A stretch of 64,000 bases of DNA from an uncultured Clostridia bacterium (GTDB lineage Bacteria; Bacillota; Clostridia; Christensenellales; Pumilibacteraceae). The translations under genes were made by a program, and so were the position numbers. Below are positions 25,423-35,030 of this stretch, one piece after another. The notes below the pieces were generated by a model. It searched no databases and was not told where the DNA came from. It was given only the letters and a program-made list of their open reading frames with translations. Each line of letters starts with the position of its first letter. The stretch's first letter is position 1. The DNA lies in the NCBI GenBank assembly GCA_947089425.1, contig CAMUKG010000002.1, positions 124,001-188,000 of the forward strand, written 5' to 3'.

Positions 25423-25434
25423 ACCGTAAGCGAC

Positions 25435-25467
25435 AGGGCGTAGACAATGTCTGCGCCCTTTCTTTTT
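25435..25467 (+). terminator. Intrinsic terminator
   Basis: AGGGCGTAGAC (25435-25445) pairs with GTCTGCGCCCT (25449-25459) through 11 bp including one G-U pair. The loop is AAT, and TTTCTTTTT follows. It ends the small membrane protein transcript and separates it from glycan locus A. Confidence 0.85.
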
Positions 25468-25508
25468 GAATAAAAACAAAAAAACATAATTTATTTTTTC
25501 TGAACCTA

Positions 25509-25537
25509 TTGACAAGACGCAAAAAGCATGTTATACT
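25509..25537 (+). promoter_or_regulatory. Strong consensus promoter of glycan locus A
   Basis: TTGACA (25509-25514) is a perfect -35 box and TATACT (25532-25537) a near-perfect -10 box at 17-base spacing. It is the best promoter of the window and drives the SGNH esterase gene, probably with the rest of locus A, through a 150-base structured leader. Confidence 0.85.
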
Positions 25538-25549
25538 GTATTTATCGTT

Positions 25550-25652
25550 GAGGTTATTCGAAAAACCTCGCGAGTTATTCGAATAACTGCGCGAGGCGAT
25601 TCGAGAAACCGAACGAATTGCGAAAATATGCTTTAAAAGAGCATTCAATTCG
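25550..25652 (+). promoter_or_regulatory. Structured 5' leader with exclusive hairpins
   Basis: Hairpin 1, GAGGTT/AACCTC (25550-25555 with 25564-25569), shares CCTC with hairpin 2, so only one can form. Hairpin 2 is CCTCGCG/CGCGAGG (25566-25572 with 25590-25596) enclosing the perfect palindrome AGTTATTCGAATAACT (25573-25588). Hairpin 3 is CGAATTG/CAATTCG (25614-25620 with 25646-25652) enclosing ATGCT/AGCAT. No T run follows, so it is not a terminator. Control of mRNA stability or translation, or binding of a regulator to the palindrome as DNA, are the options. Confidence 0.5.
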
Positions 25653-25693
25653 CGCGTAGAGCACACACTAAATAATATTGTAGGGAGAAATCG

Positions 25694-27340
25694 ATGAAAA
25701 AGATAGTATCGCTAATATTGACTTTCGCTATGGCGGCAACGGGTTTTGCGCTTTTCGGATGCGCCGCGCCCTCGCCCAAAAAAGAGAGTTTTTTGCGCAA
25801 TGCGGTTCAGCCTGACGAGAGCGTTACGGCGCCCGCAGAAGAGGAAATAAAAGAAGTTACGCGGGCGTATTTCAGCGAACTTAACAAAGAAGTGAAAGCG
25901 GGAGAGTCGTTCGAGTTGAAAGTTACAACAACGGGCGGCGCAGTTACGTTCCGCGCTCTCGATTCGAATAAAATAGCGGTTACCGCCGAAAACGACACCG
26001 TAACGGTAAAAGGCTTGAAGTCGGGCGTTACTTACGTTGTGGCGGTAGACGAAGACGGACGGCAATATAACGCGTGCAGAGTGCGCGTAAACGCGGGCGA
26101 CGCCGAAAAACCCGACCCGCCCACAGAACCCGAAAAACCTAAGGAGAACAACGGCGGTATGACATACAGTTCGTACGATTTAAATACTTACGTTTATCCC
26201 TATTGGCACGGCAACACCGTGTATAACGAAACTGCGTTGTTTGTGGGCAACACCGACGCGACCCCGCTTTTGTATAAAGCGTCGAGAATTTTAAAAGTTA
26301 CCTCTTACGACCTTAAAACTACTTACGCCGAAGGCGTAGACTACACTTACGATAAGTCTGCAAATCTTTTGCGCAGGACGGCTAATTCGCGTATTCCCGC
26401 ATGGGAACCCACGCGGTGGAACATGACGCTTGCTCAGGCGAAAGCCAACGGCTTATTGGCAAGCGGAAACGCTTTTGTCGCGAAAGGAGCCACGCTGAAC
26501 ACGGCAACTAACGAGTGGTCGAATTACGTTTATTTTGCTGAAGGAAAAACTATTTCCGAACAGCAAATAGCGATAACTTACGAACACGAGGAATACGCGC
26601 CCGAAGAATGGACTTTGCCCGCCGCCAACGTTGCGGCTTTCCCTAAGCTTAGAAATAAGCTTGAAAACGGGCAACGCGTAGAAATACTTTACTACGGCGA
26701 CTCGGTTGTGCAAGGCGCCAACGCTTCTAAATTCGTGGGGCTTGCGCCAAACGCCGAACAATACACCGACATGATTACTTCGTTTATTAAAGCGAAGTAT
26801 CCGCGCGCTACGGTTGTTCAGCAGAACATAGCGTCGGGCGGAACAACTGCCGAGCAAGCGCTTTCTTATTTCCCCGCGCGCACTCCCACGTCGGTAATTC
26901 CTACCGAGCCTTGCACCGTAACGCCCGACTTAATTGTGTTCGGCTACGGGCTCAACGACCAAAACGTGCTCGGATATACGCCGCAAAAGTTTGCGGAAAA
27001 CATAGAAAAGCTTGTGCAAAAGGCGCGCCAAAACTTCCCGAACTGCGAAATTCTTTTCGCGTCGCCCGCGCTCGGCAATCCCGCTTCTTTCCCTTATTCC
27101 GACGAAGACACGCAAGAACAGGCGATTAAAAGTTTGTTCTTCCCGAACGGGAACGCCAAATACAACGGTTTCGCCGTTGCGGAAGTTACAAAAATGCACC
27201 GCCAGCTGTACCACAAAAAGGGGAACCGCTACGGCGACATTACGGGCAACAACGTAAACCACCCCAACGATATGGGAATGAGGCTTATAGCGCAAACCTG
27301 CCTTGAAACAATATTCGGCTCCGATTATTATAAGCTTTAA
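25694..27340 (+). CDS. SGNH/GDSL-type esterase lipoprotein
   Basis: This 548-residue exported lipoprotein (lipobox LFGC) probably removes acyl groups such as acetyl from a glycan outside the cell. An Ig-like beta domain (about 60-135) is followed by a Pro/Glu linker, a beta-rich ancillary domain (about 155-310) and an SGNH hydrolase domain from about 325. Block I is YYGDSVVQG with nucleophile Ser337. Block II is the Gly in ASGGTT. Block III is FGYGLNDQN (Gly/Asn oxyanion). Block V is NNVNHPND with the catalytic Asp/His pair. The ATG has GGGAGAAA upstream. It is the first gene of locus A and is followed 54 bp later by a paralogue. Confidence 0.85.
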   Translation: MKKIVSLILTFAMAATGFALFGCAAPSPKKESFLRNAVQPDESVTAPAEEEIKEVTRAYFSELNKEVKAGESFELKVTTTGGAVTFRALDSNKIAVTAENDTVTVKGLKSGVTYVVAVDEDGRQYNACRVRVNAGDAEKPDPPTEPEKPKENNGGMTYSSYDLNTYVYPYWHGNTVYNETALFVGNTDATPLLYKASRILKVTSYDLKTTYAEGVDYTYDKSANLLRRTANSRIPAWEPTRWNMTLAQAKANGLLASGNAFVAKGATLNTATNEWSNYVYFAEGKTISEQQIAITYEHEEYAPEEWTLPAANVAAFPKLRNKLENGQRVEILYYGDSVVQGANASKFVGLAPNAEQYTDMITSFIKAKYPRATVVQQNIASGGTTAEQALSYFPARTPTSVIPTEPCTVTPDLIVFGYGLNDQNVLGYTPQKFAENIEKLVQKARQNFPNCEILFASPALGNPASFPYSDEDTQEQAIKSLFFPNGNAKYNGFAVAEVTKMHRQLYHKKGNRYGDITGNNVNHPNDMGMRLIAQTCLETIFGSDYYKL

Positions 27341-27394
27341 ATAACTAAGCAAAATAAGAAATACATTCCGTTTTTTAAGGAGTTAAAAACCGTT

Positions 27395-28702
27395 ATGACG
27401 AAAAAAATATTTTGCGCTCTTGCGGCGATAATAATGGCTTTTGCGGCGGTAGGACTTAGCGCTTGCGGAAACGAAGCTCAAAAACCCGACGACAATCCGC
27501 CCGCAAAGGAAAAGCTCGAGCGCTTATATAACGAGGGCATGACTTACGACAAATACGAGCTTGATACCTACATTTATCCTTATTGGCGCGGCAACGTTGT
27601 GTATAACGAAACTGCGTTGTTCGTTGGAAAAAACGACGCTTCGCCGCTGCTGTATAAGGCTACCGAAATTTTGAGCGTGCGCTCTTACGACCTTAAAACG
27701 GTGTACGAGGAAGGAAAAGACTACACCTACGACGCCGAAAACAATTTGTTGAAAAGAACGGAAAATTCCGCCATTCCTTACGTTGAGGAAGACGACTGGT
27801 ATTTGCCCGCCGACAAAGCCAAAGAGCAAAACGCCACAAGTTGGCCCAAAAAGGGCTCGGATGTAAACGGCGGAGGCTATCAAACGTATCTGTTTTTCAG
27901 AGAGGGCTCGTATATTTCGAATTTGCAAGTTGCGATAACTTACAAACACAACGAATACGCTTCCGAAGAATGGGAAGTTCCCGCAGTGTTCAAAGATAAG
28001 TTTACTCGCCTTACCGCAAAACTTGAAGCGAAAGAACCCGTTAAGGTTGGCTACTTGGGCGACTCCGTAACGTTCGGCGCAATAGCGTCGGGAATGCCGG
28101 GCAGTTCGTTCGAGCCTAACGCCGAAATTTACGCGCGCATGATGACGTCGTATATGGCTAAGCATTTCGACAACGAAAACATTACCTACGTTAATCCGTC
28201 GGTTGGCGGAAAAGACGCGGCGTGGGGAAGAATGCAGGCGGAATCGAACGAACAGCTTCGCGGGCTCGATTTTTGCGTCGTGGCTTTCGGGCTCAACGAC
28301 TTGCATACGCCTTATGATGCGAAACACATATCTTACGCAATCCGTATAGGCGAAATAGTGGAAAACTTGCAAGCTCACAATCCCGACATAGAAGTGCTTA
28401 TTGTCGCTCCCATGATAGGCAATCCCGAATCAACCGTTTATTACGATATAGACCGCCAAATGCAGGCATTATACAACGAGTTTTTCCCCGAAGGCGAAGA
28501 GTCGGAATATAAGAACGTCGGTATTGCCGAAGTTACCAAAATGCACCGCCAACTCTATCGCAAAAAGGGCGAACGCTACCGCGATATAACGGCAAACAAC
28601 ATAAATCACCCCAACGACTTCGCGGGAAGAGTTTACACCATGACTTGCCTTACGGCAATGTTCGGGCACGACTACTTTTTAACAGAAAATTCAAATCCGT
28701 AA
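27395..28702 (+). CDS. SGNH/GDSL-type esterase lipoprotein, paralogue
   Basis: This 435-residue lipoprotein has lipobox LSAC followed by a short Asp/Pro linker. The ancillary beta domain and the SGNH domain match the preceding gene closely, including phrases such as YPYWRGNVVYNETALFVG, but the Ig-like domain is missing. Catalytic Ser224 lies in YLGDSVTFG, the oxyanion Asn in FGLNDLH, and the last block is NNINHPND. AAGGAG lies upstream of the ATG. The two genes are probably a tandem duplication that has diverged, perhaps for different acyl positions. A third paralogue lies in locus B (54454-55731). Confidence 0.85.
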   Translation: MTKKIFCALAAIIMAFAAVGLSACGNEAQKPDDNPPAKEKLERLYNEGMTYDKYELDTYIYPYWRGNVVYNETALFVGKNDASPLLYKATEILSVRSYDLKTVYEEGKDYTYDAENNLLKRTENSAIPYVEEDDWYLPADKAKEQNATSWPKKGSDVNGGGYQTYLFFREGSYISNLQVAITYKHNEYASEEWEVPAVFKDKFTRLTAKLEAKEPVKVGYLGDSVTFGAIASGMPGSSFEPNAEIYARMMTSYMAKHFDNENITYVNPSVGGKDAAWGRMQAESNEQLRGLDFCVVAFGLNDLHTPYDAKHISYAIRIGEIVENLQAHNPDIEVLIVAPMIGNPESTVYYDIDRQMQALYNEFFPEGEESEYKNVGIAEVTKMHRQLYRKKGERYRDITANNINHPNDFAGRVYTMTCLTAMFGHDYFLTENSNP

Positions 28703-28720
28703 TAAGGAGGCAAATAAAAT

Positions 28721-30871
28721 ATGAGAAAGAGAATTATCGGACTTTTGCTTAGTTTTGTGCTTCTCGTTTGCTTCGCGGGATTTTCCGCATGCAACAAAGT
28801 AAAGCCTGACGGGCAAGAACCCGGCGGAATAGTAACGCCGCCCGACGACAAAGACCCCGACAAAGACCCCGACGACACTCAGCCTGACGACGAACCCGAA
28901 GTTCCGCTTCCCGATTCGAACGACGACTGCGTTTTTAACCAAACGGAGCTTAAAATAGAAGCGGGCGACTCGGGCTATATAACGTTTACGGGAACTGCTT
29001 CGAGCTACGTTTCGGGCAATCCCGAAGTTGCCACCGTTAAATATATAGGCAACAGCAAGCTTAAAGTTTCGGCGCTTAAAAAAGGCGAAGTGAGAGTGCA
29101 GGGCTACAATAAGCGCGGCAAGAAAATCCCTACCGCAGCTTGCAAAGTAACAGTTACGCAGTCGCTTAAAATAAGTATGCCCGAATCCGCCGAGAGCGCG
29201 GTAGACGTGCCTTACGAAGTTACCTATACTTCGCTCGGGCAAGACCAAACCACAAGCATGAAAGTTGACGTAACGGGCGCCGAAGGCATAGCAACGTTGG
29301 AAGTGGAAGACGACACCGTCACCGTTCACCCCACCGCCGAAGGCAAAATAAACGTGAAAATCACGCTTAGCAAAGACAGCGCGGATAAAGGGCACGAAGA
29401 AGTTTCGGCTTCTACCGATATTACTTTTGTGAACTTCTTTCAAGACAAATATTACGATTATAAGTATTTCTCGTTTGAGCGTAGCACGGAAAGCGTGCCC
29501 GAAGAGTTTGCTGCGATGCCCGACCCCACGCTTACGCAAAGTCTTAAAGACAAAATAGATGCGGACCGCGCTAAAAACCATCCCGTTGAGCCCGCGCCCG
29601 ACCCCGAGCCCGCGCCCGAGCCGGAAAATCCCGACGAAACGGGCGGAGAGAGCGGCGCCGCCGAAATTGCGGCGAGAGCGAAAGTTCGCGCGGCTTCCGA
29701 CATTACCGAAGGCTACACGGTTACGCTTTCGGAAGGAGTGCTTAACGGAACAATTCCTCTTCCCGAAAGTCTCGTTATTCCCGCCTACTATAAGGGCGCC
29801 GACGATTCGGAAGCAAGACCCGTTAATAAGATTGCGGCAAACTTTATGCGTGCGTTTGCCGAATACAGCGGCGAGGCTATGTCGGAACACAAAGAACCGT
29901 TCGTTAAGCCGTTTGAGAGCTTTACAACGCTTAACGTGAAAAGCGTTTATATTCCCGCGAGCGTAGTTGAAATCGGCGCCGACGCGTTCAGCGAAGTTAA
30001 AATTAAAGCGGTGCTTGTGCAAAAGGACAACGAGCTCGTAACAATAGGGCGTCATGCGTTCTTCCGTACGGCGAGACTCGGTTCGTTCAACTTGCGCGAC
30101 CTCACCAAATTGCAAACGATAGGAAGCGGCGCGTTTGCCGACCATTGCATGACCGAAATTTTTATTCCCAAGAGCGTTACGGTTATAGGCAAAGCGGCTT
30201 TTGCGCAAATAGCCAACGACGCTAACCGCAACAACCACCAAACGCTTAAAAGCGTAATATTCGAAGACGACAACGGCGAGGGACATGAAGAGCGCGCGGT
30301 AACTATTTACGGCGGCACGTTCACTAATCCGGGCGACGGCGCGTTCGCATATAACCTTGCGCTTCAAAAAGTTCGTCTTTGCAACGTTAAACGCGTTCAG
30401 TCGTGCACGTTCTTTCAAGGGTGGGGCATTGTTGACGTATATGTTGACGCCGCAACTTGCGAATGGGCTTTCTCGCCTTATAAATATTGGGATAAAGACT
30501 ATCAGTACGACCCCGAGCTTGACGTTGACCAAAACGGCGCAAATAACGGCGCTTACGCGCTTTTAGACCATACAACCGAATGGGGTAATCCGTTTGCTTA
30601 CGCTTTAACAAGCAGCTTGGTTTCCACCCTTACCATAGATAACGTTATGATTGAGGACGTTCGCGCGCTTCCGTTCGCAACTCTCGATTACGACAGCAGA
30701 GGAATTTTGGGCGCTTACGGAAAAACCGCCGAGGGCGCGAAGAGCTATTGCTTTGGCGAAGTTTATGTGCTCGATACTCTCAATCCTTCGGAATTTTTCA
30801 AATCCCGTTACGAGCAGAAAACCGACGGTATTCAAAAAGACGGTTACACTCGTTGGGTGCTTAAAGCGTAA
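28721..30871 (+). CDS. Lipoprotein with Ig-like domain and BspA-type leucine-rich repeats
   Basis: This encodes 716 residues. The lipobox is FSAC, followed by a long acidic Asp/Pro spacer (about 28-65) that holds the protein away from the membrane. A Big_2-like domain follows (about 70-147), then a second beta domain, a Pro/Glu-rich linker near 290-315, and LRR_5 repeats (about 367-560) with units such as SVYIPASVVEIGADAF. BspA-type repeats usually bind host or matrix ligands. Here, inside a sugar-uptake locus, glycan or glycoprotein capture is the inferred role. It lies 18 bp after the second esterase, so it is in the operon. No catalytic motif was seen. Confidence 0.8.
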   Translation: MRKRIIGLLLSFVLLVCFAGFSACNKVKPDGQEPGGIVTPPDDKDPDKDPDDTQPDDEPEVPLPDSNDDCVFNQTELKIEAGDSGYITFTGTASSYVSGNPEVATVKYIGNSKLKVSALKKGEVRVQGYNKRGKKIPTAACKVTVTQSLKISMPESAESAVDVPYEVTYTSLGQDQTTSMKVDVTGAEGIATLEVEDDTVTVHPTAEGKINVKITLSKDSADKGHEEVSASTDITFVNFFQDKYYDYKYFSFERSTESVPEEFAAMPDPTLTQSLKDKIDADRAKNHPVEPAPDPEPAPEPENPDETGGESGAAEIAARAKVRAASDITEGYTVTLSEGVLNGTIPLPESLVIPAYYKGADDSEARPVNKIAANFMRAFAEYSGEAMSEHKEPFVKPFESFTTLNVKSVYIPASVVEIGADAFSEVKIKAVLVQKDNELVTIGRHAFFRTARLGSFNLRDLTKLQTIGSGAFADHCMTEIFIPKSVTVIGKAAFAQIANDANRNNHQTLKSVIFEDDNGEGHEERAVTIYGGTFTNPGDGAFAYNLALQKVRLCNVKRVQSCTFFQGWGIVDVYVDAATCEWAFSPYKYWDKDYQYDPELDVDQNGANNGAYALLDHTTEWGNPFAYALTSSLVSTLTIDNVMIEDVRALPFATLDYDSRGILGAYGKTAEGAKSYCFGEVYVLDTLNPSEFFKSRYEQKTDGIQKDGYTRWVLKA

Positions 30872-30956
30872 TGTTTGAAAGCGCGCAACAAAAAATTACT
30901 TTGGCTTTTAGCTCTGAAAAGGGGCGAAAGATAAATACTATTTTTGGAGGAAAGTT

Positions 30957-33014
30957 ATGAAAAAAGTTTGTTTGTTCCTGTTATCGGCTATGCTGACGGT
31001 TATGTTGGCATTCGGCTTAGTTGCTTGCGGCAACAATTCGAAAAAGCCCGACGACAACAATCCCGGCGGAGTGGTTACTCCTCCCGACGACAACAAAGAC
31101 CCTGACAAAGACCCTGACGAAGACAAAGACCCCGAAAAACCTACGAAACCCGTAATTAAGCTCGATAAAGATTCGATTACGCTTATTATAGGCGAAGACG
31201 TTGTTGTTACCGCTACCGTTACAGGTTCGGATAAAGCTCCGTCGTTCTCGCTCGGCGGAACTACCGTTGCGGCTATTCAAACCGAAACGAACGCGAAATC
31301 CGCAACTATTAAAGGTCTTGCGGGCGGCGACGACACCTTAACCGTGCAGTTAGAGGGCGCCGACGCCGTTACCGTTCCCGTAAAGGTTGAAAACGTCGAC
31401 TACCGTTTTAACGCCGATTTTGACGAAGCCGAGAAAATCTTCGACGCGGGCGTAACGGGCGAAGACGACGGCGAAACCGCAACTATAAGCGTTACGCACT
31501 TTATCGAAAACGCCAAAATCGAATATTCGGTTGAGGGCGCGGCGGCAACCGTAACCGCGTCGGAAGACGGAAAAACCGCTACCGTTAAAGCCGAGCAAGC
31601 GGGCGTTGCGAAAGTTACCGCTAAAATCCTTACGGTGAAAGAGAACGCCGAAGAGGGCGGAGAACAACCGCAAGACGGCGAAACCGAGCCTACGGTTGAA
31701 TACGAAGAACACGCCGTTAAAACCTATGCCGTTGTTTGCACCGACGATTGGAACGATTTGGCTGAGGAATCGCTTGTGGGAACCGAACTTCTCGAATACC
31801 GCGAAGTTAAAAACGGCGCAACCGTTGTAGGCTACGAGGCGTTCATTTCGAGCAACGCTTCAGCTTCCGACATTGTGGACGAAGGCGACGTTAAAGGCGT
31901 GCTCCGTATTCCCGCAATACACAACCGTTTGCCCGTTGTGTCGGTAGGTAAGAACGGCGATAATTTGGGGACTTCGTATTTCCTTGCTTATGAGACTAAT
32001 GTAGAAAGTAGTGAAGCTGTTGAAAAATACAAGGCAGTGTACGCCGCCGTTAAAACGGTTTATCTTCCTTGCACAATCACTTCTATTCCAGACCTTACAT
32101 TCCGTCTTGCTACCGCCGAAGAAATAAAATTCCAAGAGGGTAGCAATATCACGAAACTTGGTGTTCAATCCTTTAACCAAATGGTTAATCTTGCTCGTAT
32201 AAACCTTGAAGTTCTTACGAAATTGACTGTTATAGACGAATGTGCATTCGATAATTCGGGACCTACGAAAGAATGGTCGATTACTCTTCCCGCAGGTTCT
32301 TACGACATTATGGGCGGAGCGTTTGCAAACTCGGGACTTAAAGAGCTTCGTTTTGAAGATGATAACGACCCCGAGACAGGCGTTGTAATTCATTGCGGAA
32401 TTACAAAGATAGGAGATAAGCCCAATCCTTTATATACAGCATTTTTTAACTCTAAGCTTGAAAAATTGTGGCTTAACAATATTAAAGAGTGCAAAAATAA
32501 CGCTTTTCACTCTACGGGTTCTTTAAAAGAAATTCATATCGGAGCTTCGGTGCTTACAAGCAATCTCGGTGTGGATAATTTTGATGCAGGCGACCATTAT
32601 AGCGCGTTTGCGGGCTTTGGTCTTGGGACTGGTGTATGGAACGCTGTGGATATTTACCTCGAAGGTAACAGCGAAGTGGCTAAAAACGTGGCTAAACTTG
32701 GCAATAACGGCTATGAAGCCGCTTTGGGCGATAATTGCGGCGGTTTGTTCGGTTTTGCTATCAACGCAGGTCTGCATAATGTGTATATCTCCACAGAAAC
32801 CAAAACGAGCGATGTTAGCGGATACCTTGCAAACTTCTTTAAAAGGGCAGATACGCAGGATAAAGAAGGCTATGTTAAATATTCTTGGAAAAAGTTTAAC
32901 TGGGAGTTTAACGACCCTACCGACCCTGCAAAAGGTGCGCACGGTGTGACTTATGACGAGACGGCAAAATTTACAGACCCCGAAGAGAGTGGCGACGAAA
33001 ATCAAGCCGCTTAA
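30957..33014 (+). CDS. Lipoprotein with Ig-like domain and BspA-type leucine-rich repeats, paralogue
   Basis: This encodes 685 residues with the same plan as the preceding gene. A lipobox (LVAC) and Asp/Pro/Lys spacer are followed by a Big_2-like domain (about 70-148), further beta domains, and LRR_5 repeats (about 315-535). From roughly base 31960 the codon use shifts, with fewer C/G third positions than in the first half. This may mark a recombined or more recently acquired C-terminal segment. The TTTTTGGAGG ribosome site is strong. A 12-bp hairpin follows the stop codon, before the binding-protein gene. Confidence 0.8.
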   Translation: MKKVCLFLLSAMLTVMLAFGLVACGNNSKKPDDNNPGGVVTPPDDNKDPDKDPDEDKDPEKPTKPVIKLDKDSITLIIGEDVVVTATVTGSDKAPSFSLGGTTVAAIQTETNAKSATIKGLAGGDDTLTVQLEGADAVTVPVKVENVDYRFNADFDEAEKIFDAGVTGEDDGETATISVTHFIENAKIEYSVEGAAATVTASEDGKTATVKAEQAGVAKVTAKILTVKENAEEGGEQPQDGETEPTVEYEEHAVKTYAVVCTDDWNDLAEESLVGTELLEYREVKNGATVVGYEAFISSNASASDIVDEGDVKGVLRIPAIHNRLPVVSVGKNGDNLGTSYFLAYETNVESSEAVEKYKAVYAAVKTVYLPCTITSIPDLTFRLATAEEIKFQEGSNITKLGVQSFNQMVNLARINLEVLTKLTVIDECAFDNSGPTKEWSITLPAGSYDIMGGAFANSGLKELRFEDDNDPETGVVIHCGITKIGDKPNPLYTAFFNSKLEKLWLNNIKECKNNAFHSTGSLKEIHIGASVLTSNLGVDNFDAGDHYSAFAGFGLGTGVWNAVDIYLEGNSEVAKNVAKLGNNGYEAALGDNCGGLFGFAINAGLHNVYISTETKTSDVSGYLANFFKRADTQDKEGYVKYSWKKFNWEFNDPTDPAKGAHGVTYDETAKFTDPEESGDENQAA

Positions 33015-33041
33015 ACAGTAACTAAAACTACAATAGGGGAG

Positions 33042-33068
33042 TGCGGCGGCAAAGCGTTTGCCGCCGCA
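33042..33068. repeat. 12-bp perfect intergenic hairpin without T run
   Basis: TGCGGCGGCAAA (33042-33053) and TTTGCCGCCGCA (33057-33068) pair perfectly around a GCG loop. No T run follows, so it is more likely an mRNA-stabilising or processing structure between the leucine-rich lipoprotein and the sugar-binding protein than a terminator. Confidence 0.65.
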
Positions 33069-33097
33069 GTCAACCCCGAAAATAAGGAAAATTCAAT

Positions 33098-34615
33098 ATG
33101 AAAAAATTCAGAAAATTCTTTGCCGCTATTGCCGCATCGCTTATGCTTTGCCTTGCGCTTACGTCGCTTTCGGGTTGTTTCTATTCGCCCGAAGTGCCGA
33201 TAGACGAGCTTATGCAAGAGGTGCTTTCGAAAGTCGATTTTAACGCCGACACGAACTATAAGGGCACTCTTAAAGTTGCGCTTATGGACGACATTGCGTC
33301 GGCGGATAGTTTTAACGCGTTAAAAACAGACTTTGAAAACAAGTATAAAAATATTAAGGTTGAGGTTGAAACCTTTCCCGACCTTATATCGCGCGTTGTT
33401 ACCATGCACGGCGCCGCTACCACTTTGGGGAAATACGACAGTATGCCCGACATTATTTGGGTGGCGAACGAAGATATTCCCGGCCTTGTGAGCAGCGAAG
33501 TTCTTATGCCGATTGACTATTTCGACGAAGCGGATAAGGAATGGGACACTACCGACCTTGTGCAGTCTATGGTGCAGGATTCTTATTTTAAGAAACACAT
33601 GTATATGATGCCGCGCGACTACAACCAAATTGCGCTTTTATACAACACCGCTATGTTTGCGGAAGCGAAAGCCGCCGACTCCACAATTAAGAGTCCCGAC
33701 GAATTTAAGGACGAAAACGGAAAAGTTCGCGCCATGACGCAAGCGGAATTTACCGAAGTTGCGAAAAAGGTGCAAGCGTGGATGGCGTCCACTCAAAAAT
33801 ATAAAGCGGGCAAGGCTGTTGATTTCCGTTCGATTTGGGGCTCGCTCAACTACGCGATTTCGCGTAACTTCGGCGCTACCATAATCGATTCGGATAGCAA
33901 CTGCACTCTCAGTAGCGAAGAAACCGTTAATATGTTCGATTACCTTGTGGACATGGTTTATAACAACGTCATGACGGGTCCGAACGAAACCGAAGGCTTC
34001 GACTTTTTCGCGTCGGAACGCGCGGCAATGTGCTTTCAGTCTCGCGCTTGCCTCTCGGACGTTATAGCCAAAACCGAAGCGCGCAACGGCGTGTATGAAA
34101 ATCTTAACGTGGCTCCCATGCCTTGCTTGGGCGACGACGACAAGTACTCTATCGGCGCGGGTTGCTCGGGCTATGCTATGTATCGCAACGCGGTTCATGC
34201 AACCGAAGCTTGGCTGTTCCTTAAAAACATAGTAAGCGAAAGCGCGCAAGAAGCGTTCAGCGCTTGCGGCAACGGTGTTCCCGTTGTGCAGTCGCTTTTA
34301 GACGACGAAGACGCGGCATGGCGCAATCTTGCGCAGGTGAACGAAGCCAAATACGGCAAACTTCGCGCCGACTTCAATCACGACGCGTTCGTATACCGTA
34401 GAGACGCAGCCACCACTATGGAATTCAAAAAGTACGTTCCCACAACCATTGTAACCGAAATTTGTTCCACCGTGAACGGCGTGTTCGTTGATTTATTGAG
34501 CCTTGAAGTTGTGGTTAAGGGCGACAAAGCCAAAACCCGCGAGAATATTGCTTCTAAACTTAACGGTTTCAGAAAAGATATAAACAGCCAAATCCGCAAG
34601 GCTCCGTTAGAGTAA
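33098..34615 (+). CDS. Sugar ABC transporter substrate-binding lipoprotein (family 1)
   Basis: This encodes 505 residues. The signal peptide ends in lipobox LSGC. The mature part has the family 1 extracellular solute-binding pattern: an early beta-alpha block GTLKVALMDDI, then FENKYKNIKVEVETF, then PDIIWVANEDIPGLV, which match the N-lobe strands of maltose/multiple-sugar binding proteins. Near the C-terminus come GAGCSGYAMYRNAVH and WLFLKNIVS. It binds an oligosaccharide and delivers it to the two permeases encoded after the repeat array. The ligand cannot be read from sequence. AAGGAAAA precedes the ATG. Confidence 0.88.
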   Translation: MKKFRKFFAAIAASLMLCLALTSLSGCFYSPEVPIDELMQEVLSKVDFNADTNYKGTLKVALMDDIASADSFNALKTDFENKYKNIKVEVETFPDLISRVVTMHGAATTLGKYDSMPDIIWVANEDIPGLVSSEVLMPIDYFDEADKEWDTTDLVQSMVQDSYFKKHMYMMPRDYNQIALLYNTAMFAEAKAADSTIKSPDEFKDENGKVRAMTQAEFTEVAKKVQAWMASTQKYKAGKAVDFRSIWGSLNYAISRNFGATIIDSDSNCTLSSEETVNMFDYLVDMVYNNVMTGPNETEGFDFFASERAAMCFQSRACLSDVIAKTEARNGVYENLNVAPMPCLGDDDKYSIGAGCSGYAMYRNAVHATEAWLFLKNIVSESAQEAFSACGNGVPVVQSLLDDEDAAWRNLAQVNEAKYGKLRADFNHDAFVYRRDAATTMEFKKYVPTTIVTEICSTVNGVFVDLLSLEVVVKGDKAKTRENIASKLNGFRKDINSQIRKAPLE

Positions 34616-34634
34616 TAGACACCGCATAACGAAA

Positions 34635-35030
34635 GGGATTGCGTCGCTAACGCTCGCAATGACAGTATAGCAGTTGTCGTTGCGAGGAGGGCGAAGCCCG
34701 ACGCGGCAATCCCGAACATAGAGCGGGAACCGCCGCGATAATCGCATATTGCAAAAGATTGCGTCGCTACGCTCGCAATGACAAAGAACGCGTAGCGGGA
34801 TTGCTTCGCTAACGCTCGCAATGACGGTATACAGTTGTCGTTGCGAGGAGGGCGAAGCCCGACGCGGCAATCTTGAACATAGAGCGGGAACCGCCGCGAT
34901 AATCGCATATTGCAAAAGATTGCGTCGCTACGCTCGCAATGACAAAGAACGCGTAGCGGGATTGCGTCGCTTCGCTCGCAATGACAGTATAGCAGTTGTC
35001 GTTGCGAGAGGGCGAAGCCCGACGCGGCAA
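34635..35030. repeat. Tandem array of CATTGCGAG-type inverted repeats inside the transporter operon
   Basis: Two full units of about 162 bp (34635-34796 and 34797-34957) and a third partial unit follow one another. Each unit carries GTTGCGAGGAGGGC and CTCGCAATGAC-type arms in opposite orientation and can fold into long hairpins. The array fills the gap between the binding-protein gene and the first permease gene, where the operon would otherwise be continuous. Short open frames across it are by-products of the repeats. Related single copies lie at 45921 and 59175. Confidence 0.85.

Noticed and set aside
28691..30532. 613-codon minus-strand frame opposite the first LRR lipoprotein
   Set aside because: Antisense artefact of GC-rich third positions. 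No start signals, and the opposite strand is clearly coding.
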